Origin: Euphorbia lathyris
Taxonomy: Eukaryota; Streptophyta; Magnoliopsida; Malpighiales; Euphorbiaceae
Length of the DNA: 64,000 nucleotides
Assembly (NCBI RefSeq): GCF_963576675.1
Contig: NC_088917.1
Location: 18,876,001 to 18,940,000 of the forward strand
Direction of reading: 5' to 3'
This document shows, in pieces, positions 10,404 to 21,972 of the stretch. The notes beneath the pieces were generated by a model. The model did not search any database, was not told where the DNA came from, and saw only the letters and a list, made by a program, of their open reading frames with translations. Position numbers and translations under genes: made by a program. Within the stretch, counting starts at the first letter, position 1; each line of letters opens with the position of its first letter.

Positions 10404-12146
10404 CTAGTTACTTTTAGGTACCCAATTCTTTTTGGGTCCTTGCTTGTTAGGTTCAACAGGTAAAGCATCATATTTTATTTTATGGCGGCATACATGGACA
10501 GTATGGCCATTCTTTCCACAGAAGTCACAGCTGACCTTCCGTTTAGGATTTTTCACTGACTGGTCAGCACCCCAGTGCTGAGAATGCCAGCACACCTTAG
10601 TGGTGTGTCCTTTCTTCCCACAGAAGTCACACTGGACATTCCACTGGGGATTCCATCTATGCTGACCAGTACTTCGGTACTGAGCATTCAGAGGAATATT
10701 CCTTTTGTTTTGAACCTTTAGTTGGTTCTGGATATTTGTGATGTCCTTTCTCGGTTTCTTTGAATCTGATTGGACTTCAGAGACAGACTCATGTATGATT
10801 TTCATATTATCATGCAAAGTTGAGTTGTCCTGGAGAAGGTATCTGAGGTCACTTAGCTTGACCTCTTCAACCTCGTCACAACGCCTGCTGAGTGCTCTAA
10901 TTTTCTTATTACACTTTTTGACAAGTGTATAGAGATCACTCAGGGCATTACCCATTTCGTTTCTGAGCTGGGAAAGTGATATTACCTCAGTTGATTGCTC
11001 CTCCTCGTCAGATGCAACGGAGGGGTCAGCATGCTCAGAGACGCACGGCTCAACAAGTTCGTCAACCATGAAGCATATCTTCGCTGACTCGGTGGCCTCA
11101 GCTTCTGTTGATGAAGACTCATCACTGTCGCTCCATGTAGCCACCATTGCCTTTTTGCCGTTCTTCTTATCTTTCCTCAGCGTGGGGCATCTTGACTTTA
11201 TATGGCCAGTTTGATGACATTCAAAGCATGTAATGGGCTTTGAGTTGTCTTTCTTGTATTTGCTGTCGCTGGACTCAGCTTTATACTTATCAAACTTTCT
11301 GTAAGGCTTCTTAGAATATTTGTCATTTTTCCTGAACAGCCTTTTCATCTTCCTTGTGAACATAGCCATCTCTTCATCATCTGTTGAGCTCCCATCAGTG
11401 GAGTCAGCTTTCATGATAAGAGATTTCTACTTCTTGTCTTCAGACTTTTCCTTCACCTCGAAGTTTTTCATTGATATCTCATGGGTCAGTAACGAGCCGA
11501 TGAGTTCGTCATATTTGTAGGTGGTTAAGTCCTGAGCTTCCTCAACAGCGGTCTTCTTTGCTTGCCAGTCTTTAGGAAGACTCCTGAGTATCTTTTTGAC
11601 TTGTTCTTCCTCAGTGAAGATCTTCCCAAGTCTCTTGAGCTCATTGATGATGTTTGTAAACCTAGCATTCATGTCAGATATACCCTCATCATTGTTCATT
11701 TCGAACAGCTCGTACAGTCTCATCTGCTGGTTCACCTTGGACTCCTTTACTTTATTGGTTCCCTCGTAGGTGACCTCTAGCTTCTTCCAGATATCTTGCA
11801 CCGACTCACAACCTGAGATTTTATTATATTCTGCAGCATCGAGCGCACAGTGAAGCATATTTATAGCCGAAGCATGATTTTGTAGCTTCTTGAGATCATC
11901 CTCTGTCCATTTGGCCTCAGCTTTAACAACTGTTTGGCCAGCCACAACTTCGACAGGTAAAATTGGGCCTTGGACTATGGATAGCCAGGCACTCATATTT
12001 GTAGCCTGAATGAAATTTTTCATCCTATTCTTGCAGAAGGTATAGTTAGACCCGAAGAATAGGGGAGGCCGAGTAATGGACAGCCCCTCAGGTAAGATCT
12101 GAGTTGTTTGGTTTCCTGGGAGAAACCGAGTGCTGTTTTCGCCCAT
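10404..12146 (-). pseudogene. SIRE gag polyprotein with one stop
   Basis: Starts MGENSTRFLPGN at ATG 12146. The N-terminal half is a UBN2-type copia gag domain (MKNFIQATNMSAWLSIVQGP). The C-terminal half carries CCHC zinc knuckles CFECHQTGHIKSRC, CDFCGKKGHTTKVC and CDFCGKNGHTVHVC, with acidic linkers. One in-frame TAG at 11427-11429 interrupts KKQKSL (CAG in the plus copy). Gag ends at a TAG (10404-10406). Pol lies 5 nt further in another frame; in the plus copy the spacing is 6 nt and in frame, so this copy probably lost one base. Gag packages the element RNA into cytoplasmic particles. Confidence 0.88.
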
Positions 12147-12195
12147 AGTGGGGATCAGCTCAAGGTGGTTAAACCTTTTACAGTGAGCTTTTAGA

Positions 12196-12207
12196 GCTCT
12201 GATACCA
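12196..12207 (-). other. Primer-binding site (initiator tRNA-Met) of minus SIRE
   Basis: TGGTATCAGAGC on the minus strand, two bases inside the LTR end. This is the canonical copia PBS complementary to the 3' end of initiator tRNA-Met. Confidence 0.92.
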
Positions 12208-12209
12208 CT

Positions 12210-13548
12210 TGTTGGTCCCTTATAACGTTACAAGTATAGTTCCAAGGGGGGGTTAGGAACTATTTAAAATTTTTTAGCTAGGGCAGACTTCTTTTTCGTG
12301 AGAAAAAGGTTTGGACAGTGGCGCTGAGTGAATAGCAAGATACTGGCTTAGTCAACTAGTGACTAGGTCAGTTTCTTTACTTGAGTCAGGAGATAGCACT
12401 TGGAGTCTATTCCTGAGCTCAGATATTCAATGCGCACAACTCAGCTTGACCTCTTTACTTGGTCAGTTTTTGTTTAAGCAAGCAATAAATATATAAAGGA
12501 GTTTAAGGTTAGAAATATGTTACTCAGCAGATTTATCCAGGTTCGGCATCCAAGCCTACGTCCTGTCCCCGGAACACGTTCCGAGATTTCGAATTCTCTA
12601 CTGAGCTCTTTAACGGTAGAGCATCAAACCTTTTACAATCTTAGCAACTGAGTATAACAAGAGTACCTTCCTCTATACCTCTACTCAATCCTAATCTCTC
12701 GCTGAGTACTATAACCGAGTACTCAGTCTCTCCTTTCTAATCTCTAGAAATGATAAGTGTTTGTCCTAAACAATGATTGCTAAGACACCTTAGATTATTG
12801 AATAATCACTCTAGACTTTTACACAAAAGATATGAAATTTAGTGTAAGATTGCTTTACATTTTGCTTGCAGAACTTTGTGTAGAAATTTGGTCAGCGTAA
12901 TGGCTTGATCAAGTTCTGTGTTGAATGAAGCAACTGATGGCACTATTTATAGAGACGTCTGAGGTGTCGGTCATTTCGAATTTCGAAATAACCGTTGGAG
13001 GGAAACGGCTTCCTGTCGTTGTCATCCTGACTTGCTCAGAGCTCTCGGCCAATCAGATTTGAGTATCTTCTGTCCTCGGTCAGCTTTTGGTCAGCTCGGC
13101 AGAGTGTCTCTCCATTTATGGTAATGTCAAACAGATAGCATACTGTGTCTTCTGAACTTTACCCAAAGTGGAAATACTTTGTCTGGAAGTTGTTCTTAGC
13201 CAGCTGCTGTCTTGTACTGTTTGTCGAATCAACTCAGCAGCTTCGTCCCGAAGTTGTTCCCTGAAGGTCTTCTAGATCCCTCTTCCGCTGAGTTGCGTTT
13301 TGTCCATAACGACAACGTTTTGACATACGCGGGCCGAGTTGCCTTAATCTGTTTGACTTGGGCTTTGACTTCCGTATTGGGCTTTGGGCCTTTTAAACTT
13401 TGTATCTTATAAACAATTTAACTCAACATTGAACAAACACATTAGTAGTATAAATCAAAGCATTTAAACTTAGTGTGTTTAGAATATGTTTTTAATTATA
13501 CTTAAACAATTTTGTCAAATCAAAATTATGTGGAAAGGTGTTTCAACA
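12210..13548 (-). repeat. 5' LTR of minus-strand SIRE element (1339 bp)
   Basis: On the minus strand it begins TGTTGAAACACC (13548) and ends GGGACCAACA (12210). A TATAAATAG box is at 12943-12951 (minus). The ends match those of the plus-strand SIRE LTR, but the interior diverges, so the two SIRE elements are different subfamilies. Confidence 0.9.
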
Positions 13549-13871
13549 ATTGAGGATCATGAAAACCTAATGGCTGGTGCATATAGACTGTTTCATTGAA
13601 ATCCCCATGTAAAAATGCATTTTTAACATCAAGTTGGCGAAGGTTCCAATTCCTTGATAATGCAATACTGAGGACAGCTCGGATAGTTGTCGGTTTGACG
13701 ACAGGACTGAATGTTTCACCATAATCAATACCTGACAGTTGGCCTGACCCATTTCCAACTAGCCTTGCTTTGTATCTCTCAAAGGATCCGTCTGCTTTTG
13801 TTTTGTGCCTGAAAATCCACCAACTACGAATAACATTAGCAAACTTAGGACAGGGTACCATTACCCACGTC
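13549..13871 (-). pseudogene. RT fragment of Ale-type copia element
   Basis: About 107 codons on the minus strand, [15 protein letters not shown] through [32 protein letters not shown] and [11 protein letters not shown]. These are RT motifs A and neighbours of Ty1/copia. It continues exactly the sequence that stops at 45511 (EALIEN): removing 13877-45505 and one copy of TTATT restores one open frame. The left end is cut at 13548 by the minus SIRE insertion, so the rest of RT and RNase H should lie left of the window. The open frame across this piece contrasts with the stops further upstream in the same element. Confidence 0.88.
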
Positions 13872-13876
13872 TTATT
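13872..13876. repeat. Target site duplication of plus SIRE (left copy, TTATT)
   Basis: TTATT before the LTR start TGTTGAAACA is repeated at 45506-45510 after the LTR end GGGACCAACA. Confidence 0.92.
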
Positions 13877-15372
13877 TGTTGAAACACCTTTCCACAAGAT
13901 TTTGATTTGATAAAATCATTTAAGTTTAATCCATGATTAAGAGACAATTAAATTTAAGTGCTTTGATTTAATTGTACTAATCCGTTTGTTCAATATTGAG
14001 TATAAATATAAATGCAAAAAGAAATAAAGATTAAGACAGGACAAAGTCAGCATAAGAACACAACACAAGCTGAGTGAAGAGCAACTCAGCACAAAGATAA
14101 GACATCTTCAAAACAACAGCTTAAGAATGGAGCTGATCAAAGAAGCTGAGTGGGATGGAACTCAGCATAAAAGAAGTCTACTTCAGAACTAGATCTTGCG
14201 GAACGAAGCTGACCACGAAAGCTGAGTGAAAAAGAACTCAGTATGAGATTTGGTGACAATCAAAGACAATGACTATCGAAGTAAAGCTGAGTGATCTTCA
14301 GGACAGCATGAATGATCCGTTAGCTAAAGGAAAAATTCGACAACTGTCTGCACCAATAATTGAAGCCTTGGAATTACGCAAAAGCCAAATTCCGAGATGC
14401 ATGGGTCAACTGTTCGTTACTAAAAGACAAACTGCCGTAAGAAGACAAAGCCTGTAGGAAGAAGACAAGCCTGACATCTGAAGAAATCAGAAAACAAGAT
14501 TAGTCTGCACATCTGAAGCTGACCAGAAGGTTGTCCCCCAAAAGAGCCTTTTTGGATTCAACGGACAAATCAAATTCAAATCATTTTGATCCTCAAAGTT
14601 CAACTATAAAAGGACAAGCAATCCTCTTGGATCATTGCCGAATTACAGAAAATACAAGAGAGAAAAATACAAGTTCAAAGCACTCAAAAACAAGAAAGCA
14701 ATCTTACACCAATCTTCTATCCCTGTGTAAATGCTAGATTGATTGTTTTGTAATCATCTAAAGTGTTCTTTATCTGAAAAAGAGCAAATTGTATCAATTG
14801 TAAATTAAGAGTGTTGTGCTGAGTGTTTGGTTGTAAATACTCAGTGGTAGAGAAATCTAGGTGCTGGGTTGTAGCACTTAGTAGGAGTTGAGTAGACGAA
14901 TAGAGAAAGGTACTCTTGCATATTCAACTGCCTTGTAATCGGTTTGTGCTCTACCTTTAAAGAGCTCAGTATTGGATTCTAAAAGCCCGGAGGAGTCTGG
15001 GGACTAGACGTAGGCGGAGAGGCCGAACCAGGATAAGTGATACTGAGTAATTTCTAACTCTCATAAAATATATATATATATGTGCATGTGTTGCTTGTTA
15101 TATTTACTCAGCATATAAATTGTTTAAAGCTGACACTGAGTAAATTGGAGTGCTGAGTTTGAAGCTGACCACAAGAGTGTCAATTCCCAACTCACAAGTG
15201 AAACAGTGTTAGTCAACATTTGACTAAAGCTGTCTTACACTAAGATCGGCCAAGCTGACCAAAGCTGAGTTAATAAACTCACCAAAATTATCAAGTCAGC
15301 AAGATTAATTAGCGACAAAGTTACATTAGTTTCTAACCCCCCCCCCTTGGAACTAATCACACGGGACCAACA
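13877..15372 (+). repeat. 5' LTR of plus SIRE (1496 bp)
   Basis: Starts TGTTGAAACACC and ends GGGACCAACA, matching 44014-45505. A TATAAAAG box is at 14605-14612. A C-run plus GGAACTAATCAC is near the end. The interior is dense in AGCTGAG, AGCTGAC and CTCAGC words. No ORF in it looks real. Confidence 0.92.
14605..14612 (+). promoter_or_regulatory. TATA box of plus SIRE 5' LTR
   Basis: TATAAAAG within TCAACTATAAAAGGACAAGC, about 730 bases into the LTR. Repeated at the same place in the 3' LTR (44741). Confidence 0.6.
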
Positions 15373-15374
15373 AG

Positions 15375-15386
15375 TGGTATCAGAGC
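15375..15386 (+). other. Primer-binding site (initiator tRNA-Met) of plus SIRE
   Basis: TGGTATCAGAGC, two bases after the LTR end. Confidence 0.93.
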
Positions 15387-15434
15387 CTAAGCTCACTACT
15401 CAAAGATATAACTATCTTGAGCTGATCCCGATAA

Positions 15435-16895
15435 ATGGCTGAGGACAACACTCATTTCCTTCCCGGGAACCAAACAACATAGATACTCCCTGAGGGATTA
15501 TCAATTAGTCGGCCTCCCCTATTCTTTGGATCCAATTATACATTCTGGAAGAATAGGATGAAGAACTTTATTCAAGCCACAAACATGAGTGCATGGCTTG
15601 CAATAGTTCAAGGCCCATATGTGCCATATAAAACTGTTAACAATGAGAAAGTTGTTAAGAGTGAAACTGAGTGGTCAGAAGATGACCTTAGAAAACTTCA
15701 AAACAATGCTTCGGCTATCAATATGCTTCACTGTGCTTTAGATGCTGCAGAATACAATAAGATTTTAGGTTGTGAGTCAGCACAGGAGATTTGGAAAAAG
15801 CTTGAAGTAACCTACGAAGGCACAAGCAAGGTCAGGGAATCAAAAGTAAATCAGCATATGAGATTATACGAGTTGTTCGAGATGAATGATAATGAGGACA
15901 TCTTGGGAATGAACGCTAGATTTACCAACACTATAAATGAGCTGAAAAGACTTGGAAAGAACTTCACCAAGGAAGAACAGGTGAAGAAGATCTTGAGAAG
16001 TCTTCCCAAAAGCTGGCAGGCCAAAAAGACTGCAGTAGAGGAAGCTCAGGACCTGACTACGTATAAGTACGATGAGCTGATCGGATCGTTGCTGACTCAT
16101 GCAATATCAATGAAAATCTTTGAAGAAAAAGAGAAGTCAGAAGACAAGAAACAAAAATCACTTGTCATGAAAGCTGACTCCACCGAAGCTGACTCATCAG
16201 ATGATGAGGAAATGGCAATATTCACCAGGAAAATGAAGAAGCTGTTCAGGAAGAATGATAGGAACAACAAAAGGTCATTTAGAAGAAATGACAAATACAA
16301 AGCTGAGCCCAGCGACAACAAATATAAGAATGACAGCTCAAAGCTTGTCACATGTTTTGAGTGCCACCAAACTGGGCACATCAAGTCAAGCTGTCCCATG
16401 CTGAAGAAAGACAAGAAGGGCAACAGAAAGGCTATGGTAGCCACATGGAGCGGTAGTGATGAGTCAACCTCATCAGAAGCTGATGCAAATGAAACAACAA
16501 ATATATGCTTCATGGCCGATGATGCTGACCGCCCTTATTCTGAGCAAGCTGACCTCTTTGATGAAACTGACCAGGAGGAAAACAATAATGAGGTAACATC
16601 CTTACTTTTGCTTAGAAATGAGATGATAAACGCCCTGAGTGATTTATATGCGCTAACTAAAAAGTGCAATAAGAAAGTAAAGGCACTCAGCAGGCGGTGT
16701 GATGAGATTGAAGAGGTCAAGCTGAGTGACCTCCGATATCTTCTCCAAGACAACTCAACTTTCCATAGTAACATAGAACTTATGCATAAGTTTGTCTCAG
16801 AGGTCCAATCAGATTCAAAGAATCTAAAAAAGGATGTCACTACCCTACAGAGCCAAATAAGAGGCTCAAATAAAAATAAATCCCATGCTGAGTAC
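15435..16895 (+). pseudogene. SIRE gag, first part
   Basis: Begins at ATG 15435 (MAEDNTHFLPGNQ), matching the minus copy's MGENSTRFLPGN. A TAG at 15480-15482 replaces a glutamine codon; the frame then stays open to 16895. It holds the UBN2-type gag domain (residues about 40-250), a basic-acidic linker and the first zinc knuckle CFECHQTGHIKSSC. It is cut after GAG TAC (HAEY) by the solo LTR. Removing that insertion and one copy of AGTAC joins the frame to 18511. Confidence 0.88.
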
Positions 16896-17299
16896 TGATA
16901 GGGGTCAAAAACCCCTATCTTTGGGTACGGTTTTAGGATGGTTTTTAGGGTTATTTGGCTAATAAGCGAGCAATTCTCGCATTTAAATGTTTTTGTGTGA
17001 GTAAGTTAGGAATTGAGAACATTCTATTTACTTTTCGTCGTTTAGGCTTGTTTTGTAATCAATTTAGGCAAATACGGCCGAAATAGCATGCGTATTAGAA
17101 TTCCGTTATCTTTTGAAGCTAATTGGTCCGTCAAAAGTCGCACCAAACGAAGCGTTTGCTCAAAATAAGCGATTGACGGATCAATTTGGCTTTTGGACTA
17201 ATGTTTTCCAGAGTTTTTATGCGTGTGCAGGTGTGAAGTCGGACGAAAAAGGTCGCGGAACTCATCGAGCTTGGATCGAGCGCGCTTCGGGCGAAAACG

Positions 17300-17452
17300 C
17301 TCGGCGAGCAGGGCGCCAGGCGCCTGGTCGGCGAGCAGGAGCCTGCTCGGGGAGCAGGCCACCAGGCGCCTGCTCGGCGAGCAGGGGGCTGCTCGGCGCG
17401 AGCAGCCCTACTCGCCGAGCAGCCTTTCCTGCTCGGCGAGCAGCCCTACGAG
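17300..17452. repeat. GC-rich cluster of CTGCTCGGCGAGCAGG palindromes
   Basis: About ten direct and inverted copies of GCTCGGCGAGCAG-like words in 150 bp, plus GCGCCAGGCGCC, in an otherwise AT-rich LTR. Each unit is a near-perfect palindrome with 7-bp arms. The cluster lies about 110 bp upstream of the TATA box. Confidence 0.8.
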
Positions 17453-17560
17453 AATTGGTCAAAAAGACCAATTCCGCCCCCACGAAGCCACGTTCGGCCC
17501 CACGTCTTCCTACACCAACTAGCACACGAAAATAGGTCAAAATGAGGCCCGAGACGCGTC

Positions 17561-17570
17561 TATAAATAGG
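17561..17570 (+). promoter_or_regulatory. TATA box of the solo LTR
   Basis: TATAAATAGG just after a GC-rich stretch (CGAGACGCGTC). It defines the transcription direction of the solo LTR as plus. Confidence 0.55.
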
Positions 17571-18510
17571 AATTTTCAATTGTAAATTAAACATCTTTCG
17601 TTTTTGTAAATTATTTTAGCTTTCCCCTTGTAATTCCTCTTCATCTTCTCCACCTTCCTCAAACTCCATTGAAGCTCCTTCAAAGCTTTCTACCGAGGAA
17701 TTATCAAGGTCCGTCCTTAAGATCAAGTCGCCGGCTGCAGAGTAAACAGGTTCCCTGAAAGGGATTTTTGTATCTCCTTTTATCTTTCCATGTTTGTACT
17801 CTTTGATACAGTTGCCGAACTTGACTTATTGTATCTTGTGACAATTACCTTCGCCTTTAATAATAATTTAGCTCTTGTTTTGTTCTATGTTTATTGTCTA
17901 ATTCTTGTCTTACGCTTTATTCAATTGGTTTAACTCATTCAAAAGCCCCAAAATCTAGTAGGCACATATTGCGAGCTGAATCTGACCTAGTCAGAGCCTA
18001 GGAGATTGACAACCTCTTAGTTGATTAAGCGCCAATTTACTGAGCCTTAGACCTAGTTTCGGCCTTAGGGAATCACGCGCTAGGAACCTCAGGAGGGTAA
18101 GTAGGGTTAATCGCCTTGAATATAAGTGACTCAGATTAGGTCTTTATTCAATAGACTTGATAATCTATCTTTATTATTATCGTTCATACCATATTCCTTC
18201 GAATAGTTTCATTAATGAAAGATCAATTAGGGGTAGAGTAACTTAGTTAGGCTTAGAATAATTTAGGTAGAATTAGATAACTTAGCTAGGATTAGCATAA
18301 TTCAACCTAGGAGTAGATTAATTAACAAACCAAACTCAAAACCCCCTAAGCCTAGATAACATCCGAGATCGAGTAGCTTGATACTTGCAGAAATAAATCC
18401 TGTGGACGATAACCTGGACTTAAACCAGAAATTTATTACTTGATAACGACGGGGTACACTTATCCCTTAGTGAGTTCTCATCTCGAGTTAGGTGAGGGCG
18501 CATCAAGTAC

Positions 18511-18837
18511 TCAAGTACTAGTCAGCATAAATAGTTTACACAGTGTAACTGTTGCGGGAAAAAGGGGCACACAAGAGAAGTGTGTTGGTACAATAAGCGG
18601 ATTGTCCAATGTGAGTTCTGCGGAAAGAAAGGACATACCACTAAGGTATGTTGGCATGCTCAGCATAATAATGCTGACCACACTCAACATCACCCTCAAA
18701 GGGAAATTCACTGTGACTTCTGTGGTAAAAGTGGCCACACTATAAAAGTATGTCGTCACAAATTAAAGTATGACTTTGCACATGTTTATGCTAACAAACG
18801 AGGACCCAAAAAGAATTGGGTACCTAAAGATGAATAG
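18511..18837 (+). pseudogene. SIRE gag, second part (zinc knuckles)
   Basis: Continues the gag frame after the solo LTR. A TAG at 18532-18534 stands where the minus copy has tryptophan (QHRW). Three further CCHC knuckles follow: CNCCGKKGHTREVC, CEFCGKKGHTTKVC and CDFCGKSGHTIKVC, so this copy has four in total against three in the minus copy. It ends WVPKDE at a TAG (18835-18837) that is in frame with pol, as in SIRE1, where readthrough of a UAG was proposed. Confidence 0.85.
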
Positions 18838-18843
18838 TCTAAA

Positions 18844-21800
18844 ATGCAGGTGAGCCTGAGATGCGTGGAGAAATCAAAACTGTGGTATATAGACAGCGCA
18901 TGCTCGAGGCACATGACTGGTGATGAAACTCAGTTCATCACACTAGAGCTTAAACAAGGTGGAAGTGTAAGCTTTGGAGACAATAAGAAGGGTAAGATAG
19001 TCGGCTCAAGTACTATCGGAGGTAACCCTACTATTGAGTCAGTCTCCTTAGTTAAAGGTCTCAAATACAATCTGCTGAGTGTAGCTCAGCTTTGCAAGAG
19101 CGGCAGAAAGGTTGTATTTGATGATACTCAGTGTCAAATACTCGAGGGAAAAACAAACGAATTGATTTTAACTGCCCCTCGTGTAGACAATGTATACATG
19201 CTGAGTTTAGAAAAACAGTTTTCTAAAAACATATGCTTAGTGTCTAAAGAGGATAACTCCTGGCTATGGCATAGAAGACTTGGTCATGTAAGCATGGACC
19301 TTCTTGCCAAATTAGCTAGAAAGCAACTAGTTGAGGGATTGCCCAAACTTAAATTTGAAAAAGATCAATTGTGTAATGCTTGTCAGCAAGGCAAACAAAC
19401 TAAGAAGTCATTTCAAAGTAAAAATATTGTCTCAACCAATAGACCATTGGAATTACTACACTTGGATCTTTTCGGACCTGTCCAGCCACTCAGCTTGGGA
19501 GGTAAGAAATTTTCCTTAGTCATTGTAAACGATTTCTCTCGATACACTTGGATCATCTTGCTGAGTAGCAAGGATGAAACATTTGAGATGTTCACAACAT
19601 TGATTAAGAAACTTGAAAATGACAAAGACCTAAAAGTAGCTCATATTAGAAGTGACAATGGTGGAGAGTTCAAAAACCAATAGTTTGATGAATTCTGTGA
19701 AGCCGGTGGTATTGACCACAATTTCTCTGCTCCCAGAACACCTCAACAGAATGGGGTTGTTGAAAGGAAGAACAGAACAATTGTCGAAATAGCTAGGACA
19801 ATGCTGAGTGAAAATAGGCTTCCAAAGTATTTCTGGGGTGAAGCTATCCACACAGCATGCTACATTCTCAATAGGGCTTTAGTTAGACCTATTCTTAAGA
19901 AAACCCCATATGAACTTTGGAAAGGACGAAAGCCCAACATTGGCTACTTTCGTGCCTTTGGGTGTAAATGTTTTATACTCAACACAAAAGATAATCTTGC
20001 AAAATTTGATGCCAAAGCTGACGAAGCGATCTTTTTAGGGTACTCAACTAACAGCAAAGCATATAGGGTGTATAATAAACGAACTCTGGTTGTAGAAGAG
20101 TCTGTCCATATTGAGTTCGATGAAGCTGACCCTGCAGGAAAGTTAACTCAGCTCAATGAAGATGAACCAAGCTCAGCTTCCGCTGATCAAAATGGAGCCT
20201 TTGAGTCATCAATACAAGGGCTGACCAAAGGTAAGCAAGAAATTGAAATAACCTTTGCTGACCAATCTATTCCTGCAGAGATTGTAGAAAAACCTGTTCC
20301 AAACAACTCAACATTGCCCAAAGAAATAAAAATTCCAAGAGTACATTCGGAGAAGTCCATTCTTGATGCTGCTGACAACAAGCTGATGACAAGAGATCGG
20401 CTTAAGAAGTATCTCAGCAATGTTGCCTTCGTCTCAATGCATGAGCCAAAGAATTTTGCTGATGTTGAGCACGATGAATATTGGATCAATGCTATGCAAG
20501 AAGAGCTTGATCAATTCACAAGAAATGAGGTATGGGATTTAGTACCTAAGCCTAGGAATCAAAAGACCATAGGAATTAAGTAGGTCTTTAGAAATAAGTT
20601 AGATGAGCAAGGCAACGTAGTCAGAAATAAAGCCCGACTTGTAGCCCAAGGCTATAGTCAGCAAGAGGGCATTGACTACGGTGAAACCTTTGCACCCGTT
20701 GCTAGGTTAGAAGCTATACGTTTACTGTGTGCCTATGCAAGTTTTATGAACTTTAAATTATATCAAATGGATGTTAAGAGTGCATTTCTTAATGGCTTTA
20801 TAAACGAAGAGGTATATGTTAGTCAGCCTCCAGGGTTTGAAGATCCAAAATTTCCAAACCACGTCTATAAACTCAAAAAGGCCCTATATGGGCTAAAGCA
20901 AGCTCCAAGAGCTTGGTATGAGAGGTTGACCAACTTCCTATTGACCAGGAATTATGTCAGAGGCAAAGCTGACACAACCTTGTTCATTAAGAAAAAGGGT
21001 AAAAATACCCTACTTGCACAAATTTACGTAGATGACATAATTTTTGGTGCTACTGATGATTCTATGTGCAAAGAGTTTAGTAAACAAATGCAAACTGAGT
21101 TCGAAATGTCTATGATGGGCGAACTCAACTTCTTCCTTGGACTTCAAATCAAGCAAGGTAAGAATGGCATCTTCATAAGTCAGTCTAAGTACGCCAAAGA
21201 AATGTTAAAGAAGTTTGATATGGAAGAATGTAAACCCATATCAACCCCAATGGGTACTGACACTGTCCTTTGTGCTGAGAAAAAAGGTAAGTCTGTAGAT
21301 AGCAAATTATATCGAGGTATGATAGGCTCTCTACTTTATCTTACTGCTAGTAGACCTGACATTCAGTACTTAGTATGTTATTGCGCAAGATATCAAGCTG
21401 ACCCTAGGGAATCTCACTTAATAGCTGTAAAAAGAATTTTCAAATATTTGCAGAGCTCAGTTAATGCAGGTTTATGGTATCCAAATACAAGTGATTTCAC
21501 ACTGATTGGATATACTGATGCTGACTATGGGCGAGATAAGCTAGAACGAAAAAGCACTTCAGGAGGATGTCATTTCCTAGGAAGCTGTTTGGTTTCGTGG
21601 TTTAGTAAAAAACAGTCATCAGTGGCCTTGTCAACAACTGAAGCTGAGTACATTGCTGCTGGAAGCAGTGTGGCCCAAGTCCTATGGATTAAGCAACATC
21701 TTGAGGATTATGGTGTCAAAACAGAAACAAAAGAAGTCAAATGTGACAACAAGAGTGCCATTGACTTATCTAAGAATCCAATCCAACACAGCAGGATGAA

Positions 21801-21972
21801 GCATGTCAGCATAAGACATCACTTCATCAGAGATCATGTACTCAAGGGTGAGATCAAGCTGACCTATGTATCAACAAATGAACAGCTTGCGGATATCTTT
21901 ACGAAGCCCTTGGCTCGTGAGCAATTTAACATATTAAGGGAAGCTATCGGTATGTCTAATCCTCTTCAATAA
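18844..21972 (+). pseudogene. SIRE pol polyprotein (PR-IN-RT-RH) with two stops
   Basis: One frame of 1043 codons including two premature TAGs. Protease: [13 protein letters not shown] (active Asp near residue 17). GAG-pre-integrase: WLWHRRLGH near 140 and CNACQQGKQ. Integrase: [16 protein letters not shown] (near 270) and [21 protein letters not shown] and YVDDIIFGA (near 728). RNase [36 protein letters not shown]. Stops: TAG at 19681-19683 (glutamine in the minus copy) and TAG at 20581-20583 (tryptophan in the minus copy). Otherwise uninterrupted to the natural TAA after MSNPLQ. It is in frame with the gag UAG, six bases downstream. Confidence 0.92.

Larger units (their letters stand above)
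3043..13548 (-). mobile_element. SIRE/Maximus-type Ty1/copia retrotransposon (minus strand)
   Basis: Reading from right to left: 5' LTR (12210-13548), primer-binding site (12196-12207), gag, pol, a large third ORF, polypurine tract (3347-3360) and the first 304 bp of the 3' LTR. The rest of the 3' LTR is displaced to the left by the Tat insertion. LTR copies differ at about three positions over the 303 bp that can be compared, suggesting recent insertion. It is inserted in the RT of the Ale-type element; the flanking bases ATTGA (13549-13553) should be the right TSD copy. Gag has one stop, pol one frameshift and one stop, ORF3 one stop. Confidence 0.9.
16896..18505 (+). mobile_element. Solo LTR of an unassigned LTR retrotransposon (1610 bp)
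   Basis: Begins TGATAGGGGTC and ends GGGCGCATCA, flanked by AGTAC at 16891-16895 and 18506-18510. There is no PBS, polypurine tract or internal coding, so it is a solo LTR left by LTR-LTR recombination. A TATAAATAGG box is at 17561-17570, leaving a long downstream part of about 930 bp. A GC-rich palindrome cluster sits upstream of the TATA box. The family was not recognised; orientation is given by the TATA box. Confidence 0.85.

Noticed and set aside
14269..14457. 62-codon ORF in the plus SIRE LTR (MTIEVKLSDLQDSMND)
   Set aside because: Not kept intact in the 3' LTR copy at 44407 and not related to any SIRE protein; probably chance.
17113..17594. Overlapping frames of 99-140 codons on both strands in the solo LTR
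   Set aside because: They come from the palindromic GC-rich repeats, which lack stops in many frames; no family resemblance.
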